Both the position numbers and the translations under genes were made by a program. Positions 10,542 to 21,893 of a stretch of DNA of 64,000 bases are shown one piece after another; position 1 is the stretch's first letter, and each line of letters starts with the position of its first letter. This DNA comes from Lumbricus terrestris (taxonomy: Eukaryota > Annelida > Clitellata > Crassiclitellata > Lumbricidae). The stretch spans positions 39,256,421 to 39,320,420 of the forward strand of contig OX457050.1 in assembly GCA_949752735.1 (NCBI GenBank), written 5' to 3'. Below the pieces are notes generated by a model. That model saw only the letters and a list, made by a program, of their open reading frames with translations. It made no database searches and had not been told where the DNA came from.

Positions 10542-11153
10542 ATCACACAGTGCCAACTAATTATCAGTGTGTTGCAATCAACACATTTGATTAGACTGAC
10601 ATTGGCACATTGATGCATTGGGTGACTGTCACACATCAGCAGACAAAAAACGATGTGTGTGGTATAGCATCGGAAAAAGTCCAGCAATGAAACAAAATAA
10701 ATGTTCGTTCACTTATTCATTTAGTCTACTACAACTTAAGAGGTTAGACAAGTGTGAACAATCAAGTGTTCATTGAATTATCCATTTACATCACTACAAG
10801 CAAGAGGCTAGTAAAGTGTTGGGACATTAACAAATTGTGAGTTCGATTAGTAAACGCTTAGGAGTGCTAATAAAAATCCTGCTACACATCAACAGGTAAC
10901 ACACCCTTGAATGTAATTTATATTTGACACTTAACAATCAAGTTTTTAAACAATGGAATATAATAGCCAGCGCAAGGAAACCTGCTGATTCAAAACTTTT
11001 TCATAAAAATTATATCCATTAAGAACAATTTGTCCATAGGTATTCCATTGCAATTGTACAAGAGGAAAGCTTAATTGCATAAAATCACAATAAAGTGTTT
11101 CCATCTTTCCTCAACATCAACTGCATAAATTAATATTCATTGAGAATAACAAA
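10542..11153. other. No gene; 3' flank of ZNF A
   Basis: AT-rich. The last 50 bp (11100-11153) are homologous to the 3' flanks of ZNF B and of the relic G, so they are probably the 3' UTR of gene A. Confidence 0.5.
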
Positions 11154-12857
11154 TCAACAAATGGCAATAAATAATTCATCTGGCGGAGAAAAGCGATGGA
11201 TAGAACAATGCTTTAGAAATTCCATCTCAATTTCAAACATTTCATCACATATACCACATCCGAAAGGATTTTCCCCAACTGGCTTTGAATCATGAGGCAA
11301 TTTGATGTTGTTAGTGAGAAAACATTCTCCAGGACTCCTCTTTGGAAGCAGACTTGTTATTTCATTGCAATCATGGTCGACGTTTCTTGACAAGCGTTCT
11401 CGTGGTACATCAAAGGATTCTGAACTAACTAAGGTTACGAATGGATCACATAGATCAGCAATTGATTCATTTGTTAGTTTATGATCCTTTGGCTGTTTTC
11501 CTGTATGGAGCTTATCAGGAAGCTGATTAGTTGAAGAACTATTCATCTGATAAGGTTTGATGCAAGTCTGTTGCTTCCCATTCACATGAGATCTTCTGTG
11601 TTTCTTTAGATTCCTATGTGCGCTGAATCCTTTATTACACACCACACATATGTATGGTTTCTCTCCAGTATGGGTTTTCATGTGCCTCTTCAGATCACCC
11701 ACCCGAGTGAATGATTTCTCACATAACTGACAAATATATGGTTTCTCACAAGTATGTGTTCTCGTATGTCTTTTCAGATTGCAACCTTGGGCAAATGATT
11801 TTTGACACAAGTGGCATTTGTATGGTTTCTCTCCAGTATGGGTTCTCATGTGTAATTTCAGATGACAGCATTGAACAAATGATTTCTGACATAACTGACA
11901 TTTGTATGGTTTTTCTCCAGTATGAGTTATCATGTGCAATTTCAGATAAAAGTCATTAGCAAATGATTTCTGACATAACTGACATTTGTATGGCTTCTCT
12001 CCAGTATGGGTTCTCACGTGGCTTTTCAGACACCAACGTTGAGTGAATGTTTTCTGGCACAAGTCACATTTGTATGGCTTCTCTCCAGTATGGGTTCTGA
12101 TGTGATATTTCAGACCACCGTCATGAGTGAATGACTTTTGACAAAATCGACATTTGTATGGTTTCTCCCCTGTATGGGTTCTCATGTGGCGTTTCAGTTG
12201 ATGACCTATAGAAAATGATTTCTGACATAACTGACACTTGTATGGCTTCTCTCCAGTATGGGTTCTGATGTGATATTTCAGACCACCGTCATGAGTGAAT
12301 GACTTTTGACAAAATCGACATTTGTATGGTTTCTCCCCTGTATGGGTTCTCATGTGGCGTTTCAGTTGATGACCTATAGAAAATGATTTCTGACATAGCT
12401 GACATTTGTATGGTTTCTCTCCAGTATGTGTTCTCATGTGGCTTTTCAGATCACCATCTCGGATAAATGATTTCTGACATACCTGGCACTGGTATGGTTT
12501 CTCCCTAGTGTGAATTTTCATGTGCCTTTTCTGACTACCACGTTCAGTAAATGACTTTTGACATAACTGACATTTGTATGGTTTCTCCCCAGTGTGGATT
12601 TTCATGTGGCTTTTGAGATTACCACCTTCACTAAATGACTTTTGACATACCTGGCATTGGTATGGTTTCTCCCCAGTATGGGTTCTCATGTGGCTTTTCA
12701 GATCACCATCTCGGATAAATGATTTCTGACATACCTGACATTGGTATGGTTTCCCCTCTGTGTGGATTTTCATGTGGCTTTTCAGATGACCACCTTTAGT
12801 AAATGACTTCTGACATAACTGACATTTGCATATTTTTTCTCTAGTATGGGATTCCAT
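11154..12857 (-). CDS. C2H2 zinc-finger protein A (15 tandem fingers plus C-terminal CGICD motif)
   Basis: About 567 residues if translation starts at the first in-frame ATG (12857); the frame is open slightly upstream, through a degenerate finger, to a TGA. Fifteen 28-residue C-x2-C-x12-H-x3-H fingers joined by TGEKP-like linkers fill residues ~10-430, the pattern of sequence-specific nuclear DNA-binding proteins. The last array finger has the form YIC-x2-CNKGF. A linker of about 100 residues rich in Ser, Asn and Asp follows, then an isolated C2H2-spaced motif (PFGCGICDEMFEIEMEFLKH, then CSIHRFSPPDE) at the extreme C-terminus. Fingers 6-7 and 8-9 are identical, from a recent 168-bp duplication. 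No KRAB, BTB or SCAN domain is visible. An upstream non-coding or spliced exon is likely (see 12870-13702). Confidence 0.85.
   Translation of the reverse strand: MESHTREKICKCQLCQKSFTKGGHLKSHMKIHTEGKPYQCQVCQKSFIRDGDLKSHMRTHTGEKPYQCQVCQKSFSEGGNLKSHMKIHTGEKPYKCQLCQKSFTERGSQKRHMKIHTREKPYQCQVCQKSFIRDGDLKSHMRTHTGEKPYKCQLCQKSFSIGHQLKRHMRTHTGEKPYKCRFCQKSFTHDGGLKYHIRTHTGEKPYKCQLCQKSFSIGHQLKRHMRTHTGEKPYKCRFCQKSFTHDGGLKYHIRTHTGEKPYKCDLCQKTFTQRWCLKSHVRTHTGEKPYKCQLCQKSFANDFYLKLHMITHTGEKPYKCQLCQKSFVQCCHLKLHMRTHTGEKPYKCHLCQKSFAQGCNLKRHTRTHTCEKPYICQLCEKSFTRVGDLKRHMKTHTGEKPYICVVCNKGFSAHRNLKKHRRSHVNGKQQTCIKPYQMNSSSTNQLPDKLHTGKQPKDHKLTNESIADLCDPFVTLVSSESFDVPRERLSRNVDHDCNEITSLLPKRSPGECFLTNNIKLPHDSKPVGENPFGCGICDEMFEIEMEFLKHCSIHRFSPPDELFIAIC
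12073..12408 (-). repeat. Tandem duplication of two zinc fingers inside gene A
   Basis: The 168-bp stretch from 12073 is repeated from 12241 with only a few base differences; it encodes the finger pair with recognition segments THDGGLKYH and SIGHQLKRH. Recent unequal crossing-over or slippage is the likely cause. Confidence 0.9.
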
Positions 12858-12869
12858 ATTTACAGTCAA

Positions 12870-13702
12870 CCAACGTAATTCAGAGTTGTTTTTCCCACAA
12901 AACCGACATTTGGAAAGACTGCTCCCTATTATTTTTTCTCAATGCAGCTGTCAGATTTTCACAATGAGTCTATGATTTCGCAAGTACCGTAACTAACGCA
13001 AATACGGTTTTTCACGAAAATGGATTTCTATATCTTTCAGTAAAATTACCAGAATATGCAACTGGTTCTTAGCACAATTTGCATTTTTTGGCAAAACTAG
13101 TATCCATTTGAAAAACAAATAATGCAAGTTGTAGATTATTTCTGGTTCGGTGCATTGAAGTGCAACCTTTCTCAAGTGTCATTTCTCATCATAAACTCTT
13201 GTGTAACAAAGTAAACAATTGCCCTCACAGAAAACCTGAATTCTTTCGGATGAAATATTGAAGCCATAAATTAATGTAGAATAGCACACCCTAAAGTTCT
13301 TCAGTTGCAATGTTTACTGAAGAAGAGGGAATTAATGGTTTAAAATCTGCTGGTAAATATGTCCACTCCAACACTGCCTTTGATGTAGATCAATGATTGT
13401 AGGTCTACTCAAATGACCCCAAGTGCTGAAACGTTCTAACATACTGTTGTTCATCTTCATGCACTTGCAAAAAGAACTTGCGGCACCTATTAAGAAGAAG
13501 AAGAAGATGAATATCTTAGTAAAGGACTGTGTTTCAAGATAAAAAAGTTATGTTTTTATCACTGTTCAAAATGGAATGCTAATTTCTGTTTCATTAAGGT
13601 CAGAATTATTTCTATTTTGATATGAGTGAATAGTTGGTCAATGCATTAAAGCATTCATTAGTTAGTATTTCATTTCTCAATCATGTCGATATATAGCTAC
13701 CA
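12870..13702 (-). other. Duplicated 5' flank of ZNF A with conserved splice acceptor
   Basis: Homologous to the flanks of P and D. On the minus strand, a CTTCTTCTTCTTCTTAATAG tract (strong 3' splice site) ends just before 13486, followed by an exon-like block. In A, extra bases shift the frame seen in D and create an early TAG, so the block is either untranslated or broken here. A frame of 60 codons at 12993-13175 is also shared with P and D but has no ATG. Confidence 0.7.
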
Positions 13703-13919
13703 GTTTGTGCTCCATGCTCCAGATCGCTTGACTTAGAACTTCTTCTTACTGACTAATATAAAAACGGCATTGAAGACATTGAAATCATTCAGCAACGGGT
13801 AACCCGAATAAAATAAAAAAATTGACTGACGCAGGATAATTATTTTTAGACAATCTGGCAACTTAGGCACGAATCGTTCTTATTAATCAGGCAACTATTT
13901 AAGCAAGAGTTCATCTAAC

Positions 13920-14391
13920 TAATTTTATCCAGCTTCTATTCCACAATAACTTTTTCTGAATCAGTATTTAATTAACAATTATTTCTAGTCAATCCAGCTC
14001 CAATTTCAGCAATATTGTTTTCATAAATCCCACTTATATTGGAGTAAAAATTATTTTCATCAATCTGATTTCTATTCAGCAAGAATTTTTCCGTCCAACC
14101 AACTTGTATGCCATCAACATATGATATATGAGAGTACTTAATCGAGCAGCAGCATTAGGGACAAATTGAATGGGAGACAGACGAACCATCTTAAAGACCA
14201 ACAAGAAGGTAATTACAGTAATCAATTATGGAACAGACAAATGCATGGACTATTGATGCCGATCTGGAATTACCATTGTATGTCATCAATGGCGAATAAT
14301 TTTTTCCGCTAAAACGATAGATTACCCAGCAACGTGATAATTATACGGCTTAAGTAACTGCTATGAGTTCATTACATGAAACGGAATATAA
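13920..14391. repeat. Degenerate ATCCAGCTTC array and TTTTAGCGG inverted-repeat end
   Basis: Shared with 40790-41172 upstream of D, so it belongs to the segmental duplication. Contains AATAATTTTTTCCGCTAAAACG, related to the inverted-repeat element at 61401-61792. Confidence 0.6.
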
Positions 14392-14659
14392 CGAAAAACA
14401 GGCATAACTCCGAACGGCGGTCCCAAATTAAAATATATAGTCTATATCGTCAAATGTTGTAATTGTCACACAACAACTTGAGGTACTTTCCGAAAACATC
14501 CGACTTGTGGCTAAAGCGCCACTGGAAAGCATCATGCTGATAAACTCCGTTATAGATAATTATGTCCAACGTGTTGATGAAATAGAAGCTGGATTTATGG
14601 AAAAAAATAAAATGGTTTTCTAGCTTAAATGGAAAATGTATTGATGATTTTCATTCATG

Positions 14660-15916
14660 TATTTCAACATATTTATTTATTTATTTATTTCAGAAATTTA
14701 TATAGCGCCTCTTCAAGGTAGGCTACTCAGAAGCGCTCCCGGCCCAGCCACGGCTAAATAAAACAGTTTTTAGGTTCTTAAGGAACAGAGCGGAGTGACC
14801 TCTGGGATTTAAGCGCAGTGTAACAGGGAGACCATTCCAAGCTGTAGGACCTGCAACAGAGAATGAACGACGCTGTCGGATAGCAGTCCGTGAGCGGGGA
14901 ACCAGAAGCTCAGCGTGGTTCGCCGATCGAAGGGTGGATCGACGCTGAACTCCCAAGGTGGAACAACAGAGTTCTCGAAGATAGGGTGGAGCTAGTCCTT
15001 CAATGCACCGCCTAACCAGCGCACAGACCCTGTATGCAATCCGCTGTGGAGAAGGGAGCCAGTGTAAGATGTCCCGCATATAGGATGATACATGGCCATA
15101 TTTTGGGATATGGCCAACAAGTCGCGCCGCAGAGCGGATAACCCGTTCCAGGCAGCCAATCCGGTCAGCCGGTAGTCCATGATAGAGGGTGCTGCAGTAG
15201 TCAAGGCGGGAAACTACGAAAGAGTGAACAAGAGTAGAGGCAGCACTAAAAGACAGAGAGCGGGAGACCACCTTAAGTTGACGTAACTGGTAGTAACAGC
15301 TTCGGCATAGCAGGTTTATATGCCGAGTGAAAGTTAGCTCTTGGTCTAAAATAATACCAAGGTCCCGCACAAATGGTGAGAAAGTAATCAGAGGAAACTC
15401 TAATGCTAAGGCTTTTATGTCAATTTTTGCAAGTTGTTGACGCGTCCCAAACCAGATATATTGCGTCTTGGTAGGGTTCAGTCGCAAACGGTTAGAAGAC
15501 ATCCAGGCTTCAAGGGTTTCCATGGCCCTACAAATTTCTCGAACTGCATCAGCAGCGGCAGATGCTGGGCAGTGAACATATGCCTGGAGGTCATCAGCAT
15601 AGGATTGACTAAGGATTGAATTTGCCAGTAAGAGTGGCCCAAGGTCTGCAGTGTATATTATATATAATAAGGGACCTAGGACAGAGCCTTGGGGCAGTCC
15701 AAAAGGGGCAGGTGCCCAGGATGATCTAGTAGCCCCACAAGCGACAGTGTAAGAACGGTCCTGAAGGTAGGAGGTAAGCCAGTTTAGAAAATTTCCTGAT
15801 ATGCCAAAAGAGATAGAAAGTCTAGTTAAAAGGATGTCATGGTCAACCGTGTCGAAGGCTGCGCTCACATCAAACAATGCTAAAAGGGTGACCTGGGAGT
15901 TGTCAATGGCCGCATA
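14660..15916 (-). pseudogene. 5'-truncated CR1/jockey-like LINE reverse transcriptase
   Basis: On the minus strand a frame from 15915 to 14723 (about 397 codons) begins inside the reverse transcriptase: FDVSAAFDTVDHDIL, then GLPQGSVLGPLLYIIYTADL and the catalytic YADD box, and ends with the usual C-terminal WNGLPVTLR motif. The 3' end continues GAGGCGCTATATAAATTTCTGAAATAAATAAATA, a shared LINE/SINE terminus with an AAAT microsatellite tail. The endonuclease domain and ORF1 are missing. The frame is uninterrupted, so insertion may be fairly recent. Confidence 0.88.
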
Positions 15917-16690
15917 TTTATTTTATTTATTTATTTCAAGTATTTATATAGCGCCTCTTCAAGAAACCTACTCAGAGGCGCTCTCTGCGCTAACTAGCCG
16001 AAATGATGTTAAGTGTCATAACAACAAGAAAATTCCATCAATTAGCAAAATAAGTCACAGTGAGCAGGAAACAGTCATCAGTGGCGATCCCTCGCAGACA
16101 CGTAGAATCATCCAACGGAATCCCGTCAACAGCTTTCAGATGGTGTGAATGTTCAGAGTCTCTGGTACAGGTTGCGTCAGTAGAGTAGAGCAGCGACAGA
16201 TGACAGGGCTCGCAAACACGAAACGCTGACGAAACTGAAGCTCCTCGCTGGTTGAAGATGATGCGCGCGTCCGGCCAATCGTCGGGCACAAAGTTTGCAC
16301 AGTAGAAGGCATTTGTCGCTTGTCGGTCGGTAGTTTTGAACGCCACCAGCGACAACATCCGATCGAGTTAACTCCACTGACCTGCGTGAACCGTCCTTCG
16401 GCGAGATGTAAACAGCAGACAACAGCGGTGAAGCCACACGGTCTTGATGGTTGAGCTCGACCGTGTGCATCAAGAGGCGTCTAACGCCAACACGTGGGCG
16501 ACACAAGACGACTTGCGAACAAAATCCCTTCCAACGCAAAATCATTGACGAACCCGACAAATAAGTTCGGTACACGAACCTAGAACCTGTAAACTCGAAC
16601 GTGTGTGAAATTACTGCGTGAATTCTGCATAAAGTTGAAATAATCCACCGAAATGACGGAGTGGTCTAATAAACAACCAATATGGCCGCT
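15917..16690 (-). mobile_element. Non-autonomous element with the LINE 3' end
   Basis: Ends on the minus strand with the same AGGCGCTATATAAATACTTGAAATAAATA terminus as the LINE next to it, but its 600-bp body shows no reverse-transcriptase motifs. A 132-codon frame (16177-16575, minus) has no recognisable family. Probably a LINE-mobilised non-coding element or a 5'-UTR-plus-3'-end deletion derivative. Confidence 0.5.
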
Positions 16691-16694
16691 GACC

Positions 16695-16865
16695 TGCGCA
16701 GCATTCATATATCATATGTATGTCATAAATATATATATCGTATATGTATGATATATCATATATGACATATATATGATATATATCATATATATAACATATA
16801 TATCACATTTATATCATATATATTATATATATATCATATATATGGCATATCATATATATACATAC
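16695..16865. repeat. AT-rich palindromic (ATATATC/GATATAT) tract
   Basis: Many overlapping ATATATCATATATATGATA units able to form hairpins. Confidence 0.85.
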
Positions 16866-17200
16866 ATCCAGCTTCTACTTCAGATCTAAAAATACCTTCT
16901 ATTTCTCGCTCGTTATTTTCGTCAATCCAGCTTCTATTTCATATATAAATATACCCTAATCCAGCTTCCATTACTTAAGCGTTTTTTCATCAATCCAGCC
17001 TCTATTTCAGAACTAGAACACCTTTATCCAGCTTTTATTTCTCATGCGTTATTTTCGTCAACCCAGCTTCTATTTCACCTGTAAAAGAACCGTCATCCAG
17101 ATTACATTTCTTTTGTGTATTTCCATCAATCCAACCTCTATTTCACCTGTAAAAACTTTCATCCAGCTTCCAATTCTCAACCGCTGGACCAGTTGGATAA
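16866..17200. repeat. ATCCAGCTTCTATTT array
   Basis: Aligned units match 55890-56215 closely; this is the right part of the unit split by LINE insertions. Confidence 0.8.
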
Positions 17201-17329
17201 TTAGCCCAAGTTTGAGCAAATAATATACCAACCTAGGATGTGCGCAGCAACGGGGGTGTGCGCAGTATGAAAATAGCATGGAAAACAGCAATTTAAATTT
17301 GGGACCGCCGTTCGGAGTTATGCCGAAAA

Positions 17330-17650
17330 ACAGTTGCTTCCTGTTCTGGAGGACTTTCAACTGTAGGCCGAATCTCCTAGACTCAACTTTAACTTCAAAC
17401 TATTAAATGATCAACACCAACAATGAGCGACATTTGCAATGCAAGCTTAAGACAAAACTGTATAAAATGAATGACAAAAAATGATCGGATGTCGTATTTT
17501 AAATTGTATTTAAACGGAAATCTGACTTCTACGTCCATCCGTACAAAATGGCGAGCGATACTAAACGCGTGTTTTAGCACCAATGAAAACTGGCGTCATA
17601 AAGTATGGCTCTGCCATCTAGTGAATATCAGATTCTGTATTTCCTACGCT
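17330..17650. repeat. Dispersed ATGGCGAGCGATA repeat, shared with the D flank
   Basis: Near-identical to 41200-41480, including AACTGTAGGCCGAATCTCC, ACAAAATGGCGAGCGATACT and GCCATCTAGTGAATATCAGA. It is the continuation of the A/D segmental duplication beyond the 2.9-kb insert. Confidence 0.8.
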
Positions 17651-17690
17651 GACTCGAAGTGTATAAAAACTGATTCTGACATTGGTAGCA

Positions 17691-18109
17691 AGGCCGTAGC
17701 TAGGGGTGTTTTGTGTGTTTGAACACCCCCGAAATGGAAAATGTAAAAAAATAATATAATGCATTTTATTTACGAGACATGATGTAAAAACCATAAATTA
17801 GAACCATAAAAACACCCATCGAAATGGAAAATGGAAAAATATAATTAATTGTTGACATTTCGTGAAGATTTTGGCCGGATGACTAAAAATACTAAAAAAG
17901 GTCATCAGTTTTTTGGGAAGGGAAATTGGAGACATTTTCTGAAGATTTCGGCCAGATGACTAAAAAAAGTCATCAGTTTCTTAGGAAGGGAAATTGGTAA
18001 CGTTTTCTGAAGATTTCGGCCGGATGACTGAAAAAGGTCAGCAGTTTTTTCGGACGGGAAGCTGAAGAAACACCCGACCCCCCCATATCAAATCCTGGCT
18101 ACGGCCCTG
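17691..18109. mobile_element. Inverted-repeat element with GGCCGTAGC ends and an 80-bp tandem repeat
   Basis: Left end AGGCCGTAGCTAGG, right end CCTGGCTACGGCCCT. Three direct units of the form TTTCTGAAGATTTCGGCCGG...GACTAAAAAAGGTCATCAG fill the interior. Target duplication unclear. Confidence 0.65.
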
Positions 18110-18129
18110 ATTGGCAGAGCAAGCAACAT

Positions 18130-18410
18130 GGCCACAATGGTGACACGGTGTCACGACAACTGGTCTACAGACAACTCGTCTAACGACAAGACAGTCAAGA
18201 CACTACAACTGGTCTACAGACGGTATCCGGACATTACACCCCGGCCCATTACCCCCGAAGACAATTACCTCCCCCCGCCATTACCCCCCATTACCCCCAC
18301 CCCGCCATTACCCCCTCCCCGCCATTACCCACATAGATAGAAGACAAATCATATAAACGGACTTTAGAAATGTAATGTCTGAAACAAAACAACTATGAAC
18401 CTCTTCGACA
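18130..18410. repeat. Two adjoining minisatellites: CAACTGGTCTACAGAC and CCATTACCCCC
   Basis: 18157-18225 holds CAACTGGTCTACAGAC-type units, also found at 55738-55795. 18228-18406 is the reverse complement of 36882-37062 (from GGTATCCGGACATTAC to GTAATGTCTGAAACAAAACA), so the second block is a discrete mobile unit of about 180 bp. Confidence 0.7.
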
Positions 18411-18970
18411 TAATAGTTTATGTGCAGCAAGAACCACTACAAGAGCTGATTTCTGTAACTAAAAAACACTAAGAAACTCTTCATTGCACTAGTCTGCACT
18501 AGATATTCTTGTAAACTTCCTACAACTAGATCGAAGCAGATAGCGAGATAAACGGCAGCGTTCTCTTGGCTCGTCACGGAATTGTGAGCTTAAATGTCGT
18601 AAATGATGCAGCTGAACGTGGTGTCGCACTGGTACATTCATTCCATGAAGTAAGCTTACTTAGAAACCAAGAACAAAGCAATGCCTATACTTCAAGGGGT
18701 TATGAAACACGGGAGTTAATAACCAGACTAAAAAAATAAGCAGCCATAAATGGATGTGATAAACAGTACTGGAATAAAATACCGATAGATGTGTATTAGC
18801 ATTGCGATTAACACTGACCATTAGGTCAAACTTCTGATGCGTTGGGCCCTCCATTAAACATTAATGAATAAATTTTAAAAAAATCATGCTTAGTTGTTTA
18901 ATGGAACATAACCATTTAAAATGGTGAGACATGTGAAATTTAAAAAAAAAATTAATTTACCTGTCACCCT
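18411..18970. other. No gene recognised
   Basis: AT-rich unique-looking sequence; no frame with family motifs. Confidence 0.45.
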
Positions 18971-18972
18971 AA

Positions 18973-19060
18973 CATACATGCATAGTTGCATACACACATA
19001 AATACACACATGCATACATACATACATACATACATACATACATACATACACACATAAATA
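18973..19060. repeat. (CATA)n microsatellite
   Basis: CATACATA run with ACAC interruptions. Confidence 0.9.
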
Positions 19061-19662
19061 CAAACATGCTCAGGGAGCCAGGGTCAGAAGATTGTATGTA
19101 CAGGCAGCCAGGGTTCAAAGAGTCAAATAATATTACGCTTGTAAATTCGCATTTTCGTTTCTCACACCGCCCTATTCTACGGCACACTGTCTACACTATA
19201 AATAGCAAGGTCTAGTCCAATAGTGTCACAAAATGTTGCACATCAAGCAGCTTCTTACAACATCTATTTTACGTATTTAAATTCGAGACAAAACAAATCT
19301 TCACAGACTGGAACTCTGACCGGAAAACTTTATAAATTCTTCGATCACCAGTTACGAATAATTATTTCAAAAGTATATTAAGCAAAGTTTCAGTGTTGCA
19401 ATGAACGAATGCAGAAAATTTTCAGAAACAAAGTACTTATAGATACGACCATGTGAATGCAAAAAATGCTGACGACCAACTATCTACTAATTAAAATGAT
19501 GTCTAAGTACTAATAATTTGTCCAAATGTATCTCGGCAGAACATGTTAGCCTACATAAAATCACAGTGAAGTGCCTGCATCATCGTTTCTCTCTTCAACT
19601 GCATATATTCATTGAAAATTACAATTTACGCATTATGTAAATAATTTATGACATAACTGATA
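19061..19662. other. No gene; 3' flank of ZNF B
   Basis: The part near 19570-19630 is similar to the 3' flank of A and G; the rest is unassigned. Confidence 0.45.
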
Positions 19663-20895
19663 TTAACATGGTTTTTCGCCAGTCTCGGTTTTTACGCGTT
19701 TTTTCACAGCACCGTCAGCAATAAGTAAGTTATCAGGCGGAGAAAAGCGATGGATAGAACAATGCTTTAGAAATTCCATCTCAATTTCAAACAGTTCATC
19801 ACATATACCACATCCAAAAGGATTTTCCATAACCGGATTTGTATCCAAAGGCAATTTGATGTTGTTAGTGAGAAGACATTCTCCAGGACTCCGCTTTGGA
19901 AGCAGACTTGCCATTTCATTGCAATCATGGTCGACGTTTCTTGACAAGCGTTCTCGTGGTACATCAAAGGAGTCTGCACTAACTAAGATTACGAATGGAT
20001 CACAAAGATCAGCAATTGAATCATTTGTTAGTTTACGATTCTCTGGCTGTATTCCTGTATGGAGCTTATCAGGGAGCTGCTTAGTTGAAGAACTGTCCAT
20101 ATGATAAGGTTTGCTGCAAGTTTGTTGCTTCTCATTCAAATGAGATCTTCTGTGTCGCTTTAGATGCATATGCAAGCAGAATCCTTTATTACACACCGCA
20201 CATATGTATGGTTTCTCTCCAGTATGGGTTTTCATGTGGTCTTTCAGAACAGAACCTCGAGCAAATGATTTTTGACATAACTGGCATCTGAATGGTTTCT
20301 CCCCAGTATGGGTTCTTATGTGGCTTTTCAGACACCAACCTCGAGTGAATGTTTTCTGGCACAAGTCACATTTGTATGGCTTCTCTCGTGTATGGGTTTT
20401 TATGTGATATTTCAGAGTACCGTCAAAAGTGAATGATTTCTGACAAAATCGACATTTGTATGGTTTCTCCCCGGTATGGGTTCTCAAGTGGCATTTCAGA
20501 TGATAAGCTCTAGTAAATGATTTCTGACATAAATGACACTTGTATGCTTTCTCTCCAGTATGGGTTGTCATGTGTCTTTTCAGATTGCAACCTTGGGTAA
20601 ATGATTTCTGACATAATTGACATTTGTTTGGTTTCTCTCCAGTATGGGTTCTTTTGTGGCTTTTCAGATACCCACCATGAGTGAATTTTTTCTGACATAT
20701 ATGGCATTTGTATGATTTCTCTCCGATATGGGTCTTCATGTGGTTTTTTAGAATAGCATCATGAGTAAATGACTCTTGACCAAATTCACATTTGTATTTT
20801 TCATTCCGAAGAATTTCTTGTCGATGGCACGGGTCTTTGATGTCATTAGCTGTCGTTGAAATCTGTGTCAATTCATTCTCAGTTTGTAAACTCAT
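19663..20895 (-). CDS. C2H2 zinc-finger protein B (8 fingers plus C-terminal CGICD motif)
   Basis: 410 residues from a true ATG at 20895. A 33-residue leader with no known domain precedes eight fingers (residues ~34-257). The first is degenerate, with its second Cys replaced by Gly (YKCEFG), and the other seven keep all four zinc ligands. The final array finger again reads YIC-x2-CNKGF. The linker and tail (FGCGICDELFEIEMEFLKH, CSIHRFSPPDN) are very close to those of A. Unlike the paralogs, the protein runs on for about 18 residues and ends TETGEKPC, which resembles a read-through into a finger linker. Likely nuclear DNA-binding; target unknown. Confidence 0.85.
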   Translation of the reverse strand: MSLQTENELTQISTTANDIKDPCHRQEILRNEKYKCEFGQESFTHDAILKNHMKTHIGEKSYKCHICQKKFTHGGYLKSHKRTHTGEKPNKCQLCQKSFTQGCNLKRHMTTHTGEKAYKCHLCQKSFTRAYHLKCHLRTHTGEKPYKCRFCQKSFTFDGTLKYHIKTHTREKPYKCDLCQKTFTRGWCLKSHIRTHTGEKPFRCQLCQKSFARGSVLKDHMKTHTGEKPYICAVCNKGFCLHMHLKRHRRSHLNEKQQTCSKPYHMDSSSTKQLPDKLHTGIQPENRKLTNDSIADLCDPFVILVSADSFDVPRERLSRNVDHDCNEMASLLPKRSPGECLLTNNIKLPLDTNPVMENPFGCGICDELFEIEMEFLKHCSIHRFSPPDNLLIADGAVKKRVKTETGEKPC

Positions 20896-21650
20896 TGTGC
20901 TTTCACATTACCAATAAGAGTAAATGACTTCTGACTTTTGTATGGTTTGTCTCCAGTATGGATCTCCTCCATATGCACAGTTAACCAACACAATTCATCA
21001 ATTGTTTTCACACATAAACAGCATTTGCAGGGCTGCTCTCAACTAAGTGTTCTTATTGTAGCTTTGCATTTTCATCCTAAGATCATGACCTTTCTCAAGG
21101 AACTGATTCTCTTGTGTTTACTCACAAAAATGACCTTTTGCACTCTAGTAAAATTATCCAAATATGCAAATGATTCTTAGTACAATTTGCAGTATAGTAG
21201 CTTTTCTTCTGCATAAACATTATCCATTTTAAGGAATATTACGCATTAGTTGATAGTTTCTGCCTTTGGTAGATCAACTGCAGTCTTTCACATTTTCATT
21301 TATCATTGGCAGTTCCTTTGTAAGAAAGCAGCAATTACCTTCACAGGTTAACTCTTGGATGGCATATTGAAGACATAAATTTATGTACAATAGCATGTCA
21401 ATTGCTGTTTTCTCCATCATCTCAAATGCTAACTGTCAAAGAAACAAATGATGGTTTAAAAACCGCAGATAAGTATATGTCCACTCTAATGTTGTTTTTT
21501 ATGTAGTTCAAATCAATGCACTGAGTAGTTCTCAAATAAAGCTGTTCGTCTTCGTGCACCTGTTTAATAACAGAACTTCCAGCACCTGTAAATAAGAAGG
21601 ACATGAACATTTTGTAAGGCCTTGCTTTAAAGCGCGTCATGTCATGTCAA
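20896..21650 (-). other. Diverged 5' flank of ZNF B with conserved splice acceptor
   Basis: Distant homolog of the P, A and D flanks. The minus-strand tract CCTTCTTATTTACAG ends just before 21585, followed by an open exon-like stretch (GAGSSVIKQVHEDEQLYLRT...) that aligns with VHQDEQLYVRTSQ in D. Confidence 0.6.
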
Positions 21651-21893
21651 ATCAACACAGTTGTGAAAAAAATTTGGCATCATCATCTCAGATTTTGACA
21701 AAACTTTCACCAACTATTTAGAACAGTGAGATCTTTGAATGGCAAGTATGCTATTAAATTAATTTAGTACAAAGTGACCCGATTCAGGTCTACTAGGTTA
21801 CGGTTGCATACATGCTTTGTTAATTTCTGCTCCACTAAAGTCAGAATGATTTCAATCCTCATTACAATGAATAGGTGGTGCATGTATTAATGG

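Larger units (their letters stand above)
14401..17324. mobile_element. 2.9-kb inverted-repeat element, TSD GAAAAACA, with nested insertions
   Basis: Ends GGCATAACTCCGAACGGCGG (continuing TCCCAAATT) and its exact complement, about 29 bp. The 8-bp repeat GAAAAACA flanks it at 14393-14400 and 17325-17332. The paralogous segment upstream of D (near 41173) has a single CGAAAAACA and no insert, giving an empty site. Inside, an ATCCAG-core unit like 55795-56225 is itself split by LINE sequences at about 14662-16865. Confidence 0.88.

Noticed and set aside
11302..11959. Plus-strand frames opposite ZNF A
   Set aside because: Antisense shadows of the finger array and tail.
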